A stretch of DNA of 37,027 bases from a virus. Positions within the stretch are counted from its first letter, which is position 1. Each line of letters begins with the position of its first letter. A model generated the notes under the pieces. It saw only the letters and a list, made by a program, of their open reading frames with translations. It was not told where the DNA came from and made no database searches. Below are positions 1 through 6,218 of this stretch, piece by piece. The stretch is taken from positions 1 through 37,027 of the IMG/VR virus record IMGVR_UViG_3300032294_001488, one strand, 5' to 3'. A program made the position numbers and the translations under genes.

Positions 1-40
1 CATTGCCGTTCCCTCTCTGTATCAAACGATTACAATACAT

Positions 41-70
41 ATTATATATCAATATATATCATGTTTGCAA
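41..70 (-). promoter_or_regulatory. Sigma70-type promoter, copy 1
   Basis: Read on the reverse strand, TTGCAA (65-70) and TATAAT (41-46) are separated by 18 bp. A short leader with a GAGGGA ribosome site and an ATG at 3-1 follows. The same elements recur at 4860-4888 and, more diverged, at 3668-3697. It drives a gene beyond the left edge. Confidence 0.75.
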
Positions 71-100
71 GCTGATTCGGCATCAATTTCAAATATGAAA

Positions 101-128
101 CCGGCCGGATTCAATCGAATCCGGCCGG
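101..128 (-). terminator. Hairpin terminator after thyX
   Basis: A perfect 12-bp inverted repeat (CCGGCCGGATTC / GAATCCGGCCGG) with a 4-base loop lies just downstream of the thyX stop. The following bases on the reverse strand are only moderately T-rich (TTTCATATTT), so termination may be imperfect. A sibling hairpin is at 4940-4967. Confidence 0.6.
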
Positions 129-143
129 CATCGTGATGCATCA

Positions 144-860
144 TTATCGCTTCAATTTCCATTGCCATTCATCACACAAAATTTGCCATGATTCACCATA
201 TACCAACATGCATATTTCATTCACGGCCTCGGCATATTGCCGGATTTCACGTTGAGCATTCGGCTTCGTTCGCAATTGAACAAAATGCATCAATGCCAAT
301 TGTGATGGAGTCCAAAAAAATCGTGTGTATAAATTCAACGGCAAAATCATCCGGGCTTGTTCCTTGGCCACACCGGCATTTACCATTTGATCATACATGT
401 GTTTCAGTGATTCCACCGTGCCTTGCATCCATCCACGATAATAAGCACTATCCGGATGAATTTCATTCGTGGAACCTTGTTTGTTGGATTTGGATTGATG
501 ATATAAATCCGGTGGAATATAAAATTTATCATAAACCACATACCGGCCGCTGATTTCGTTCCATGGAGTATCCACATATGCATAAGGGCCGCCTACCACA
601 TGCTTATACCATTGTCTGGCCACAAATTCCGGTGTTTGTACACACAATGTAATCGGTGAATGCCGAAACGGTGAAGTTTCATTGTTTGATGCAAGCCATT
701 TGATCAATGGTGCATTCGGTTTGTCTGCATCCTCATTCCCAAATGATACACGTGCCGAACGGCCGATTTTGTCGCTTGGCGGCCTCACCATATGATCATC
801 AAGAATTACGAATCCGTGTTGGCCATCCACATCAATTTTGGTGCCGATTTTGTCGCTCAT
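144..860 (-). CDS. thyX: Flavin-dependent thymidylate synthase (ThyX), variant signature
   Basis: ThyX makes dTMP from dUMP using FAD, NADPH and methylenetetrahydrofolate, supplying thymidine for phage DNA synthesis. The 238-residue length suits the family. The diagnostic region is present as RQWYKHVVG, about ten inserted residues, then NEISGRYV. The core RHR of the usual RHRxxSxxExSxRY motif therefore appears as KHV with an insertion before NE. A second family motif, near ARMILPLNLYTRFFWT, is well conserved. The start is supported by AGGAAGGG upstream. The N-terminus carries a short duplication of SDKIG around an IDV/VILDDH stretch. Assignment to ThyX is firm; whether the variant motif is fully active cannot be seen from sequence. 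Confidence 0.9.
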   Translation of the reverse strand: MSDKIGTKIDVDGQHGFVILDDHMVRPPSDKIGRSARVSFGNEDADKPNAPLIKWLASNNETSPFRHSPITLCVQTPEFVARQWYKHVVGGPYAYVDTPWNEISGRYVVYDKFYIPPDLYHQSKSNKQGSTNEIHPDSAYYRGWMQGTVESLKHMYDQMVNAGVAKEQARMILPLNLYTRFFWTPSQLALMHFVQLRTKPNAQREIRQYAEAVNEICMLVYGESWQILCDEWQWKLKR

Positions 861-872
861 ACAATGCCCTTC

Positions 873-1115
873 CTATTCGATGTATGAATTATAAATGGTG
901 ATCATGAAATCAATTTCTTCCGGATTGATGCCGGCTTTTAGTAGTGATGAAAATTCCCATTTGGTTATGAATTTCATGATGATCGGATATTCGAATTTAT
1001 AAATCATCTTCATCAATTGATTGATGGAATCAATTTGGATGACTTTATAATCCATTTGATTTGCATGATGTATCACGGCCATATATGATGACTTATTTTT
1101 TGGTGATTGTGGCAT
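873..1115 (-). CDS. Small hypothetical protein
   Basis: An 80-residue protein of unknown function lies between the transglycosylase-like gene and thyX. It is soluble, rich in Met and Ile, with no clear motif; the C-terminal half (KWEFSSLLKAGINPEEIDFM) looks helical. Two adjacent ATGs follow AAAGGA; the second (1115) has the better spacing. It overlaps the end of the upstream gene by about 20 bases, suggesting coupled translation. Confidence 0.55.
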   Translation of the reverse strand: MPQSPKNKSSYMAVIHHANQMDYKVIQIDSINQLMKMIYKFEYPIIMKFITKWEFSSLLKAGINPEEIDFMITIYNSYIE

Positions 1116-1533
1116 CATTTATCCTTTCATAATTCATTCGTTCAATGGCCTTGCTCCAGCATGGCCGGGATGCATTCCAGTGCCATGAGCCGTGGCCATC
1201 ATCCCATAAATGTTCAAACATCAAATATTGAATTTCCGGTGGTGCTACCATACCGGATGGCCACCGATTCAAAAATTCTTTTGGCGTTAAACCGAGTTTT
1301 TGAGCAACTGGCCGGATCACCCAAAAATCATCAGTTGACCAAACGAAAAAATCATTGAATTGCCATGCACCACCATCCGTGGTGCCGTCTGAATTATCGT
1401 TCCATGCATCCCATTTCCCGGAACCTAATGTCTGTGTATCACCGGATTCACACATAGCCACGGCCACGGCTTCCGGCCGCACTTGTATACATTGACCTTG
1501 CAAACACAACCACATCAACGCTTCAATCAACAT
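1093..1533 (-). CDS. Lytic transglycosylase / lysozyme-like protein (Rpf/SLT type)
   Basis: A 146-residue protein has a hydrophobic N-terminus (MLIEALMWLCLQ) and then a compact wall-hydrolase-like core. CESG at about 28-31 supplies the likely catalytic Glu29, and DGGAWQF matches the GG.WQF element of resuscitation-promoting-factor/soluble-transglycosylase domains. The closing SWHW...CW segment also fits these small domains. Such enzymes cleave the glycan strand of peptidoglycan. The ATG at 1533 is chosen over 1593 because GAGGTG lies just upstream; it overlaps the end of the preceding HTH frame. It sits far from the endolysin cassette at 35250, so an accessory role is possible. Confidence 0.6.
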   Translation of the reverse strand: MLIEALMWLCLQGQCIQVRPEAVAVAMCESGDTQTLGSGKWDAWNDNSDGTTDGGAWQFNDFFVWSTDDFWVIRPVAQKLGLTPKEFLNRWPSGMVAPPEIQYLMFEHLWDDGHGSWHWNASRPCWSKAIERMNYERINDATITKK

Positions 1534-1651
1534 GATCCACCTCACGTTTGGCAGATGCCAAAATTTTCCTTGCATGTGATGATGATACATCAAGAAATGC
1601 CACGATTTCGGCCGGATTCATACCGGCCAATTTGCGAGCAATCGGCCGGTA
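1523..1651 (-). pseudogene. Downstream remnant of interrupted HTH protein
   Basis: This stretch continues the same reading frame as 1652..1843 after an in-frame TAA at 1652-1654. It reads IARKLAGMNPAEIVAFLDV and then a recognition-helix-like SSSHARKILASAKRE, ending at TGA 1523-1525. It looks like a second helix-turn-helix of one protein. An internal ATG at 1621 would give a free-standing 32-residue peptide by reinitiation. Either the gene is broken or the two halves are made separately. Confidence 0.45.
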
Positions 1652-1843
1652 TTATATCGGCAATGAACATACCGAATTTTGGTGCCGTACCGTGTGGGCT
1701 TTCCGTGGTGCCATACCGAGCATTTTTCTGTGCTTACATATGGTGGTATCGGAACATCCTAGCAATTCGGCGGCTAGGATGTTCGGCACCAATTCATCTT
1801 TCAAAATGCTCAATACTTCGGTGGTATATCTTATACGTGCCAT
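1652..1843 (-). CDS. HTH DNA-binding protein, N-terminal part (ends at in-frame TAA)
   Basis: This is a 63-residue frame with a helix-turn-helix: NILAAELLGC, then SDTTICKHRKMLGM as the probable recognition helix. Its start overlaps the end of the upstream gene by 13 bases, so it is probably translationally coupled; no strong ribosome site is visible. The TAA at 1652-1654 is followed in the same frame by another 42 codons that encode a second HTH-like segment, so the intact ancestor was probably about 105 residues. A local transcription regulator or small terminase-like DNA binder are both possible; the function is not identifiable. Confidence 0.5.
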   Translation of the reverse strand: MARIRYTTEVLSILKDELVPNILAAELLGCSDTTICKHRKMLGMAPRKAHTVRHQNSVCSLPI

Positions 1844-2112
1844 ATGATTTCGGAATCTTGCTTGATTACAATCATTTGCAAATGTTTTTGTGCCGCACTG
1901 CCTACGGCTTCAATCACACCACCCTTCAAACATGCAAACCCAAATACCGGATGGTAATAATACCGATCGGCATGAAGCCACATGATTGCACCCATTTCAG
2001 CCGATGCCACGGTATAACCAATTCGTTCCATGGCCACATCAAGCAATTTCAAATCAATATCATGCACATAAACGGCTAATCCAAATTGTGTTGGTTGTGT
2101 TGTGAAATGCAT
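1831..2112 (-). CDS. Hypothetical protein
   Basis: This 93-residue protein has alternating beta/alpha character and no family motif I recognise. It has a good ribosome site (AAGGCGGA) and starts immediately after the TAA of the upstream membrane gene. It overlaps the HTH frame downstream by 13 bases, so all three are one leftward unit. Confidence 0.6.
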   Translation of the reverse strand: MHFTTQPTQFGLAVYVHDIDLKLLDVAMERIGYTVASAEMGAIMWLHADRYYYHPVFGFACLKGGVIEAVGSAAQKHLQMIVIKQDSEIIWHV

Positions 2113-2298
2113 TTATTCCGCCTTTCTGAAAATTACGAACATCATGCCGAACAAAAATGCCATGCTCAAATAAGTCCATTGATTCAACGGAATCCCAGCA
2201 TTGAATAATGTGTTGATCGCTACAATGGTGGCTAATGGTGTGGCTAGCGCAATGCCAGCCACCACCATCAACACCACAATCAATTTGATTGCTTTCAT
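2113..2298 (-). CDS. Small two-helix membrane protein
   Basis: The 61-residue protein has two hydrophobic segments, about residues 4-28 (IKLIVVLMVVAGIALATPLA) and 39-57 (LNQWTYLSMAFLFGMMFVIF), with a charged C-terminal tail (RKAE). It is inner-membrane by prediction. It starts in a TAATG overlap with the upstream recombination-like gene and has GAAGGG as ribosome site. The role is unknown; it could be a host-takeover or superinfection-type peptide, but nothing in the sequence decides this. Confidence 0.6.
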   Translation of the reverse strand: MKAIKLIVVLMVVAGIALATPLATIVAINTLFNAGIPLNQWTYLSMAFLFGMMFVIFRKAE

Positions 2299-3059
2299 TA
2301 CATGCCCTTCATGTTGACTAATTCTGCCATGGCCGATTTGTATGCCGTGTTCATCGTTTGTGCCGTGTTCATGATTTCCGAATGCAATACATCCAAATCA
2401 TCATCCGGATAACTATCAATTGAATCCATTGCCGGTGCATCGGTGATGGCATCGGCGGCACCGGCCGTGGTTTGTTGTGATTCCTTATGATCGGAGATTT
2501 GTTGCATCATCCATTTGTAAAATGAACGCAATTCCGAAACACTCAATTGATTCACATGTGGCCGATCATATGGCCATGCCGGCCAAATACTCGGATCCAA
2601 ATTCAAATCTCGCATTTCCTTAATCAATTCATTCACGGATTCACGGCCCTTCCGTAAAATTTCCTTTTGTGCATCCATTTGCCGTGCCGCTTGTTCTTGT
2701 TCCAAATATTCGGCTTCACGTTTGGCCGCTTCTTCAACTTCCTCACGTGATGCAATCGCTTTGTCAACGTGATAGCCGAGGAACGCCAAAGCACGGCCGA
2801 TGGCCGATGATTCGGCATCCTCAAACGGATGTGTTTTTTGTGCACCGGTGGTGGCATCCAAACGAAATGAAGCAATGGCCGTTGCTACACGATCATCCTT
2901 CAATGTGATGGTAGCCCGGATATAACCAAACACGGTGGAGCCATCGAACAATACCGGATCCGTGGTTTGTACCGAACGAATATCCGATTTTGCGGCGGCA
3001 ATACGTTCGTTAATTTTGATGTAATTTGCGTACCGGTCTTTGGTTTGTGGATTACTCAT
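2298..3059 (-). CDS. Putative single-strand-annealing / ssDNA-binding recombination protein
   Basis: The 253-residue protein has an N-terminal beta-rich domain (about 35-105) ending in ESSAIGRALAFLGYHV. This resembles the AET(S/K)AIGRALA element I associate with phage Rad52/ERF-like annealing proteins. A Lys/Glu/Gln-rich coiled-coil (about 105-150) follows, then a Trp-containing segment and an acidic Asp-rich tail, as is common in phage ssDNA-binding proteins. It would act in replication-linked recombination. AAGGAAACAA precedes the ATG. The family call rests on one motif plus the domain pattern, so it is tentative; a generic structural or host-interaction protein cannot be excluded. Confidence 0.45.
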   Translation of the reverse strand: MSNPQTKDRYANYIKINERIAAAKSDIRSVQTTDPVLFDGSTVFGYIRATITLKDDRVATAIASFRLDATTGAQKTHPFEDAESSAIGRALAFLGYHVDKAIASREEVEEAAKREAEYLEQEQAARQMDAQKEILRKGRESVNELIKEMRDLNLDPSIWPAWPYDRPHVNQLSVSELRSFYKWMMQQISDHKESQQTTAGAADAITDAPAMDSIDSYPDDDLDVLHSEIMNTAQTMNTAYKSAMAELVNMKGM

Positions 3060-3258
3060 TTGTTTCCTTCTCCTTATTCACGTGCTTGAATTTGGTGATT
3101 TGTTGATCAATCATGTTGATACATAATCGGACTACATCACCCTTCGATGCATGGCCACCCATATCATTTTTGATTCGTTGCAATGCAATCAAATCGGCCG
3201 GATAAAACAAAATAGTCACCGGTGTGGGCTTTCCTTTGCCCTTTCGAACGTTTGCCAT
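3052..3258 (-). CDS. Small ribbon-helix-helix-like protein
   Basis: This 68-residue basic protein begins MANVRKGKGKPTPVTILFYP, a beta-strand-like segment, followed by two helices (DLIALQRIKNDMGG and SKGDVVRLCINMIDQQI). This is the strand-helix-helix order of RHH/CopG-type DNA binders. The ATG at 3258 follows GGAGGATTGATA. It overlaps the recombination-like gene by eight bases. It may be an autoregulator of the block or a ssDNA-metabolism partner. Confidence 0.5.
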   Translation of the reverse strand: MANVRKGKGKPTPVTILFYPADLIALQRIKNDMGGHASKGDVVRLCINMIDQQITKFKHVNKEKETNE

Positions 3259-3260
3259 TA

Positions 3261-3632
3261 TCAATCCTCCATATATTCATCAGGCCGTTCGCTATTCCAT
3301 CCACTATGGATGATTCGGCTTGATTCCACGGTGCCATCAATGCCAACAAGCGCATTTAAACCGCTTGATCGTTCCAACACCGAAACGGTGTGGTAGAAAT
3401 TTCTCACGGCCACATCTAATGCATGATAACGATGATCAGGAAGCCCACACAATTTGGCCACATCACGAACACGAGTGCCATGCTTTTTGGCCGTTTGCCA
3501 TTTGCCGCAACGGTACAATTCGCAACATGCACATTCAATTACATCGGCCAATGTGGATGTTTGGGGATTCAATCCGGAAATTTGCCAAATTTTGGCACGT
3601 GCCGGAATGATGATGATTTGTGGTTGAAACAT
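3261..3632 (-). CDS. Hypothetical protein (first gene of leftward unit)
   Basis: The 123-residue protein contains a CACCELYRCGKW segment (three Cys in seven residues) and later an HTH-like stretch (TRVRDVAKLCGLPDHRYHAL). The Cys cluster could bind metal, but no partner Cys pair completes a standard finger. It has a strong ribosome site (GAAGGAGAATC) and is the first gene after the promoter at 3668-3697, so it heads the unit that ends with thyX. The function is unknown; DNA binding is possible. Confidence 0.55.
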   Translation of the reverse strand: MFQPQIIIIPARAKIWQISGLNPQTSTLADVIECACCELYRCGKWQTAKKHGTRVRDVAKLCGLPDHRYHALDVAVRNFYHTVSVLERSSGLNALVGIDGTVESSRIIHSGWNSERPDEYMED

Positions 3633-3667
3633 GGTTGATTCTCCTTCTCCGAATCAATTACATTGCC

Positions 3668-3697
3668 ATTATATATCAATATATGTTATACATGCAA
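3668..3697 (-). promoter_or_regulatory. Sigma70-type promoter, diverged third copy
   Basis: On the reverse strand TTGCAT (3692-3697) and TATAAT (3668-3673) are 18 bp apart, with the same ATATATTGATA spacer end as the promoters at 41-70 and 4860-4888. A GC-rich inverted-repeat region with mismatches (about 3701-3730) sits just upstream, the likely terminator of the previous gene. It drives the 3632-to-144 unit. Confidence 0.7.
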
Positions 3698-3744
3698 ATT
3701 GCCGGCCGGATCCGATTGAACCCGGCACGGCACCGGCCATGGTA

Positions 3745-4236
3745 TCAATAATTCATCCGAATCAATTGCAACACTTCGATCAATACATCACGTTTGGCCA
3801 AACGGTGTTTGTTCACACGGCCGGTGGCCGTATACATCAATTCGTCTTCGATCCGGAATTGTTCTTTGATTTGGTCAACGGTGATGTAATTGCGCTTGTA
3901 TGCATGATACATGGCATCAATCACACCATTCATGGCCATTTCAAGTGCCGATGTATTGCGGCCGTTTCGGTAAATAGGATAGTTAATCAATTTGCCGGTA
4001 GCCAATTTGATCATGGTGGAATAATGATTTGCACCATCAATGAATGTGTATGGTTTGCCATACATCAATTTCAATTCCATTTTTGCGGCCTTGGCCAAAA
4101 TTTTTCCCATATCTTTCAATGGCCCTGATGGCATCGTGGAACGGTTTTTTGATGCCGGTTTGGCCACCGTGCCGAACATCGAATTGAGTGATTCCACCAC
4201 GTTCATTGATGGATGTGCATTTTGTGGATTCTTCAT
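3745..4236 (-). CDS. Hypothetical protein
   Basis: This is a 163-residue basic protein. The start at 4236 is chosen because AGGAAGGAAATGCC precedes that ATG; the longer frame would run through the upstream terminator hairpin. The middle holds KDMGKILAKAAKMELKLMYG and the C-terminal half is helical and charged (YITVDQIKEQFRIEDELMY, then a Lys/Arg/His cluster). No family is recognised. It is flanked by terminators and the promoter cassette, so it may be expressed as its own small unit. Confidence 0.55.
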   Translation of the reverse strand: MKNPQNAHPSMNVVESLNSMFGTVAKPASKNRSTMPSGPLKDMGKILAKAAKMELKLMYGKPYTFIDGANHYSTMIKLATGKLINYPIYRNGRNTSALEMAMNGVIDAMYHAYKRNYITVDQIKEQFRIEDELMYTATGRVNKHRLAKRDVLIEVLQLIRMNY

Positions 4237-4289
4237 GGCATTTCCTTCCTGTATGTATGATTCAATCGGCCACATGGTGAATGATGAAT

Positions 4290-4318
4290 GGTGGCCGGAT
4301 TTATCGGATCCGGCCACC
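4290..4318 (-). terminator. Hairpin between two leftward hypothetical genes
   Basis: A perfect 11-bp inverted repeat (GGTGGCCGGAT / ATCCGGCCACC) with a 7-base loop lies 12 bases after the stop of the 4331..4822 gene. No long T-run follows on the reverse strand, so it could be a weak terminator or an mRNA-stabilising stem. Confidence 0.5.
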
Positions 4319-4330
4319 GTTTCGGTTTGT

Positions 4331-4822
4331 TTATAATGGCTGGATCCAGTGTGACAAATCACCGATTACTTGGCCGATCACGGTTTCTTGAATCCGGCCG
4401 GCATCCGTGGTGTGCTTGAATGTGATGTGGATTTCGTTGCCGTTTAATTTGGCATCAACCAAATAAAACTTTTTGTATCGGCCATTGCTGGTGGCTTTCG
4501 TGATCATATCCCGGATTTGATACATATTGCCATAAACACGGCCGTTCTTCACTGCATGTGTGATTGATGCATTTTGGCCATTTACCACCACGGTGATTGA
4601 TTTCTTACCATCGGTGGTTTTTGGGGCTTCATATGGTGCATAAATTTCAACCATGAACTTCCAGCCATTTTCATCAATGATGGTGAGCATCCGGCCAACT
4701 TTGCCGATTGAAACATGTTTGATGCCGAATGCATCGGCCACATCTGATGGCTGATTCATTGCGGCGAATTCCATTTGGATTTGCTCACCGGTGGTGTGGT
4801 TTTTGATGTTTACCTTATCCAT
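4331..4822 (-). CDS. Hypothetical protein (driven by the duplicated promoter cassette)
   Basis: The 163-residue protein is predicted to be mostly beta-strand (alternating hydrophobic patches such as SITVVVNGQNASI and NEIHITFKH). No catalytic motif is recognised. The ATG at 4822 has GAGGGAACGGCA upstream and lies directly behind the promoter at 4860-4888. The same leader plus ATG is duplicated at positions 1-73, so a gene outside the window probably shares its regulation. Confidence 0.6.
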   Translation of the reverse strand: MDKVNIKNHTTGEQIQMEFAAMNQPSDVADAFGIKHVSIGKVGRMLTIIDENGWKFMVEIYAPYEAPKTTDGKKSITVVVNGQNASITHAVKNGRVYGNMYQIRDMITKATSNGRYKKFYLVDAKLNGNEIHITFKHTTDAGRIQETVIGQVIGDLSHWIQPL

Positions 4823-4859
4823 TGCCGTTCCCTCTCTGTATCAAACGATTACAATACAT

Positions 4860-4888
4860 ATTATATATCAAATATATCATGTTTGCAA
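4860..4888 (-). promoter_or_regulatory. Sigma70-type promoter, copy 2
   Basis: On the reverse strand TTGCAA (4883-4888) and TATAAT (4860-4865) are 17 bp apart, the ideal spacing. It drives the 4331..4822 gene. Copy 1 differs by one extra spacer base. Confidence 0.8.
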
Positions 4889-4939
4889 ACTGATTTCTGA
4901 TGAATATGAAGCAATATTCCGGCAATTTCAAATATGAAA

Positions 4940-4967
4940 CCGGCCGGATCCAATTGAATCCGGCCGG
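4940..4967 (-). terminator. Hairpin terminator, copy 2
   Basis: The arms CCGGCCGGATCC and GAATCCGGCCGG with a 4-base loop lie just after the stop of the 4986..5195 gene. The structure is near-identical to 101-128, with one weaker base pair. Confidence 0.55.
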
Positions 4968-4985
4968 CATCATGATGCATCGTTA

Positions 4986-5195
4986 TTATTTCAATTCATC
5001 GGCCATGGCTTTGAACAATCTCCGTTCGATTTTGGCCACCAACAATTTTTGTTCCACAATCAATTTGTCATATGCTCGAACGATGGCAAAATCATTCCGT
5101 GCTTCGGCTCGGATCCGGTTTGATTCAATCGTGTTCAATGTTTCCTTTGCGGCACGATATTCCATTTGTACCATTTTAACTTCGTTGCTCATCAT
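4986..5195 (-). CDS. Small helical coiled-coil protein
   Basis: The 69-residue, highly charged, apparently all-helical protein has heptad-like spacing (VKMVQMEYRAAKETLNTI, then IVEQKLLVAKIERRL). It is probably a small adaptor or DNA-metabolism helper; no family is recognised. AAGGAAACA precedes tandem ATGs. It overlaps the upstream membrane gene by 20 bases and ends the 5970-to-4986 unit, followed by a terminator. Confidence 0.55.
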   Translation of the reverse strand: MMSNEVKMVQMEYRAAKETLNTIESNRIRAEARNDFAIVRAYDKLIVEQKLLVAKIERRLFKAMADELK

Positions 5196-5376
5196 TGTTT
5201 CCTTGCTTGTTTATGGCTTCAATGGCATCGTTCCAACCTAACCAATATTGATCCATCATGCAACGATGATGCCAGTCAGCATACCGCTTTTTGGTTTCGT
5301 GGTGCCATGGTATGAGCACGGTACCAATTGAAGCCACCAACACCAACACGCCAAATAATAACATCCAAAAATCCAT
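5176..5376 (-). CDS. Small single-pass membrane protein
   Basis: The 66-residue protein has one N-terminal membrane helix (WMLLFGVLVLVASIGTVLI) and a hydrophilic Trp/His-rich tail. The ribosome site is AAAGGAGAA, and the start overlaps the upstream stop as TAATG. The arrangement of two consecutive small membrane proteins (with 5376..5480) suggests a joint membrane role, not identifiable. Confidence 0.6.
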   Translation of the reverse strand: MDFWMLLFGVLVLVASIGTVLIPWHHETKKRYADWHHRCMMDQYWLGWNDAIEAINKQGNNDEQRS

Positions 5377-5480
5377 TATATTTCTCCTTTGATTTTGGCC
5401 AAAATCAACGTGATAACGATGAACACACCGGTTGTGATCATGATGATTGAAAAATCACCGAATGCCGAATCCCAGTTCAT
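5376..5480 (-). CDS. Very small membrane peptide (34 aa)
   Basis: This short frame begins MNWDSAFGDF and continues with a hydrophobic helix (IIMITTGVFIVITLILA) and a basic end (KIKGEI). It is supported by an excellent ribosome site, AGGAGGAATGAA before the ATG at 5480, and by tight packing: the upstream gene stops at 5482 and its own TAA overlaps the next ATG as TAATG. It fills a gap of about 105 bases in an otherwise gapless operon. The function is unknown. Confidence 0.65.
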   Translation of the reverse strand: MNWDSAFGDFSIIMITTGVFIVITLILAKIKGEI

Positions 5481-5481
5481 T

Positions 5482-5676
5482 TCATTCCTCCTGTGCATTG
5501 CCATGTTCAGTGGCTCGAAATCTTCGGAGCCGATACAAATACCCTAATCGTTGCCAAACTTCCATTTCTTTTCGGAACACATCCAAACCGATTGAACGGA
5601 AATAATCCGGATTTTCACGGATCCATTTCAATTCTATTTCGGCTTGTTGTATTTCGATGTCTAATTCTGGCGGCAT
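5482..5676 (-). CDS. Small hypothetical protein
   Basis: The 64-residue, helical, Arg/Glu-rich protein (DIEIQQAEIELKWIRENPDY) ends just before the membrane peptide gene. It contains no recognised motif. It is the second gene of the 5970-to-4986 unit, tightly spaced behind 5677..5970. Confidence 0.5.
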   Translation of the reverse strand: MPPELDIEIQQAEIELKWIRENPDYFRSIGLDVFRKEMEVWQRLGYLYRLRRFRATEHGNAQEE

Positions 5677-5970
5677 TCATAATCCTTTGTACGAATCCTC
5701 AATGTTCCGAATGATGGCATATAAATTGATGATGGCCAGTGGCATTTTTTGTGGCTGAACAAATCGGCCAATTTGCATCCACGATCCATCAATGAATTTG
5801 TATGCACAATCATCATTGATGTTTGCCGATGGTGAAACCTGAACCACCACCGAAACACGAAGATTTTTGCTTCGAGCAATATCATTGATTGCCATGATGG
5901 CACGCTGTGTGGACTTGCCGGCATTATCAATGATTTCGTGTGTTCGGTGCAATTCGATCCGGTATGGCAT
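5677..5970 (-). CDS. Hypothetical protein, first gene of the divergent leftward unit
   Basis: This 97-residue protein of mixed alpha/beta pattern (YRIELHRTHEI, RVSVVVQVSP, PLAIINLYAI) has no recognised family. It is preceded by the strong ribosome site AAAGGAGGTG and by the promoter at 6000-6028. It is divergent from the replication operon, so it may be an early gene expressed alongside it. Confidence 0.6.
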   Translation of the reverse strand: MPYRIELHRTHEIIDNAGKSTQRAIMAINDIARSKNLRVSVVVQVSPSANINDDCAYKFIDGSWMQIGRFVQPQKMPLAIINLYAIIRNIEDSYKGL

Positions 5971-5999
5971 GATTCACCTCCTTTCTATACGATGATGGC

Positions 6000-6028
6000 A
6001 TGATAACACCATATTTATTTCTGGTCAA
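6000..6028 (-). promoter_or_regulatory. Leftward promoter in the divergent intergenic region
   Basis: On the reverse strand TTGACC (6023-6028) and TATCAT (6000-6005) are 17 bp apart, upstream of the AAAGGAGGTG site of the 5677..5970 gene. The intergenic region (5971-6098) must also hold the rightward replication promoter. The best forward candidate I see is TATGAT at 6062-6067 with only a poor -35 near 6038, so that one is weak. Confidence 0.65.
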
Positions 6029-6098
6029 CATCATATGTATACAATCATCGAATAAATGTGGTATGATGTATTTGGCGAATTCATAGAAAGGAACGTGT

Positions 6099-6218
6099 AT
6101 GATTCGTGATGTATTGATTGCATTTGGTGGATTTGTGGCCGGGATCGTGAGTGGTGCAGTTGTGTTAATGGTGGCCGTGGCCATTCGGAATGCCGGTGGT
6201 AGACGATGGCAAAAGTAG
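6099..6218 (+). CDS. Small membrane peptide (39 aa), first gene of rightward operon
   Basis: ATG at 6099 follows AGAAAGGAACGTGT. The peptide is one hydrophobic helix (FGGFVAGIVSGAVVLMVAVA) with a basic tail ending in RRWQK. Its stop (TAG 6216-6218) overlaps the start of the nuclease gene by 13 bases, so the two are probably coupled. The function is unknown; it may be membrane-tethered. The frame is too short for standard gene finding. Confidence 0.55.
   Translation: MIRDVLIAFGGFVAGIVSGAVVLMVAVAIRNAGGRRWQK

Larger units (their letters stand above)
1..143 (-). repeat. Intergenic expression cassette, copy 1 (promoter, leader, terminator)
   Basis: This non-coding stretch lies between the end of thyX and the window edge. 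Its first ~73 bases match 4820-4892 with one single-base indel and a few substitutions, and the hairpin part matches again at about 4927-4985. In the second copy the first three bases are the ATG (reverse strand) of the next leftward gene, so bases 1-3 here are very probably the start codon of a leftward gene lying outside the window. Its leader carries a GAGGGA ribosome site. The cassette therefore ends one transcription unit (thyX) and starts another. Confidence 0.8.
4820..4985 (-). repeat. Intergenic expression cassette, copy 2
   Basis: This is the second copy of the cassette at 1-143: leader and promoter at 4820-4892, then terminator hairpin at 4940-4967. About 25 extra bases lie between the two parts here compared with copy 1. 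An ATGATGCAT motif near 4973 also appears, inverted, at about 136-144 and in the 36390-36446 repeat group. Confidence 0.8.

Noticed and set aside
1652-1654. TAA reassigned to an amino acid (alternative genetic code)
   Set aside because: TAA ends many well-supported genes here (thyX, portal-region and others), so only this one frame is interrupted.
1483-2079. 198-residue rightward frame
   Set aside because: It is antisense to three tightly coupled leftward genes with ribosome sites, rich in His/Cys/Pro and without motif; typical shadow in this biased sequence.
3631-4128. 165-residue rightward frame
   Set aside because: It runs across a promoter, a hairpin and the reverse of a better-supported leftward gene; no ribosome site.
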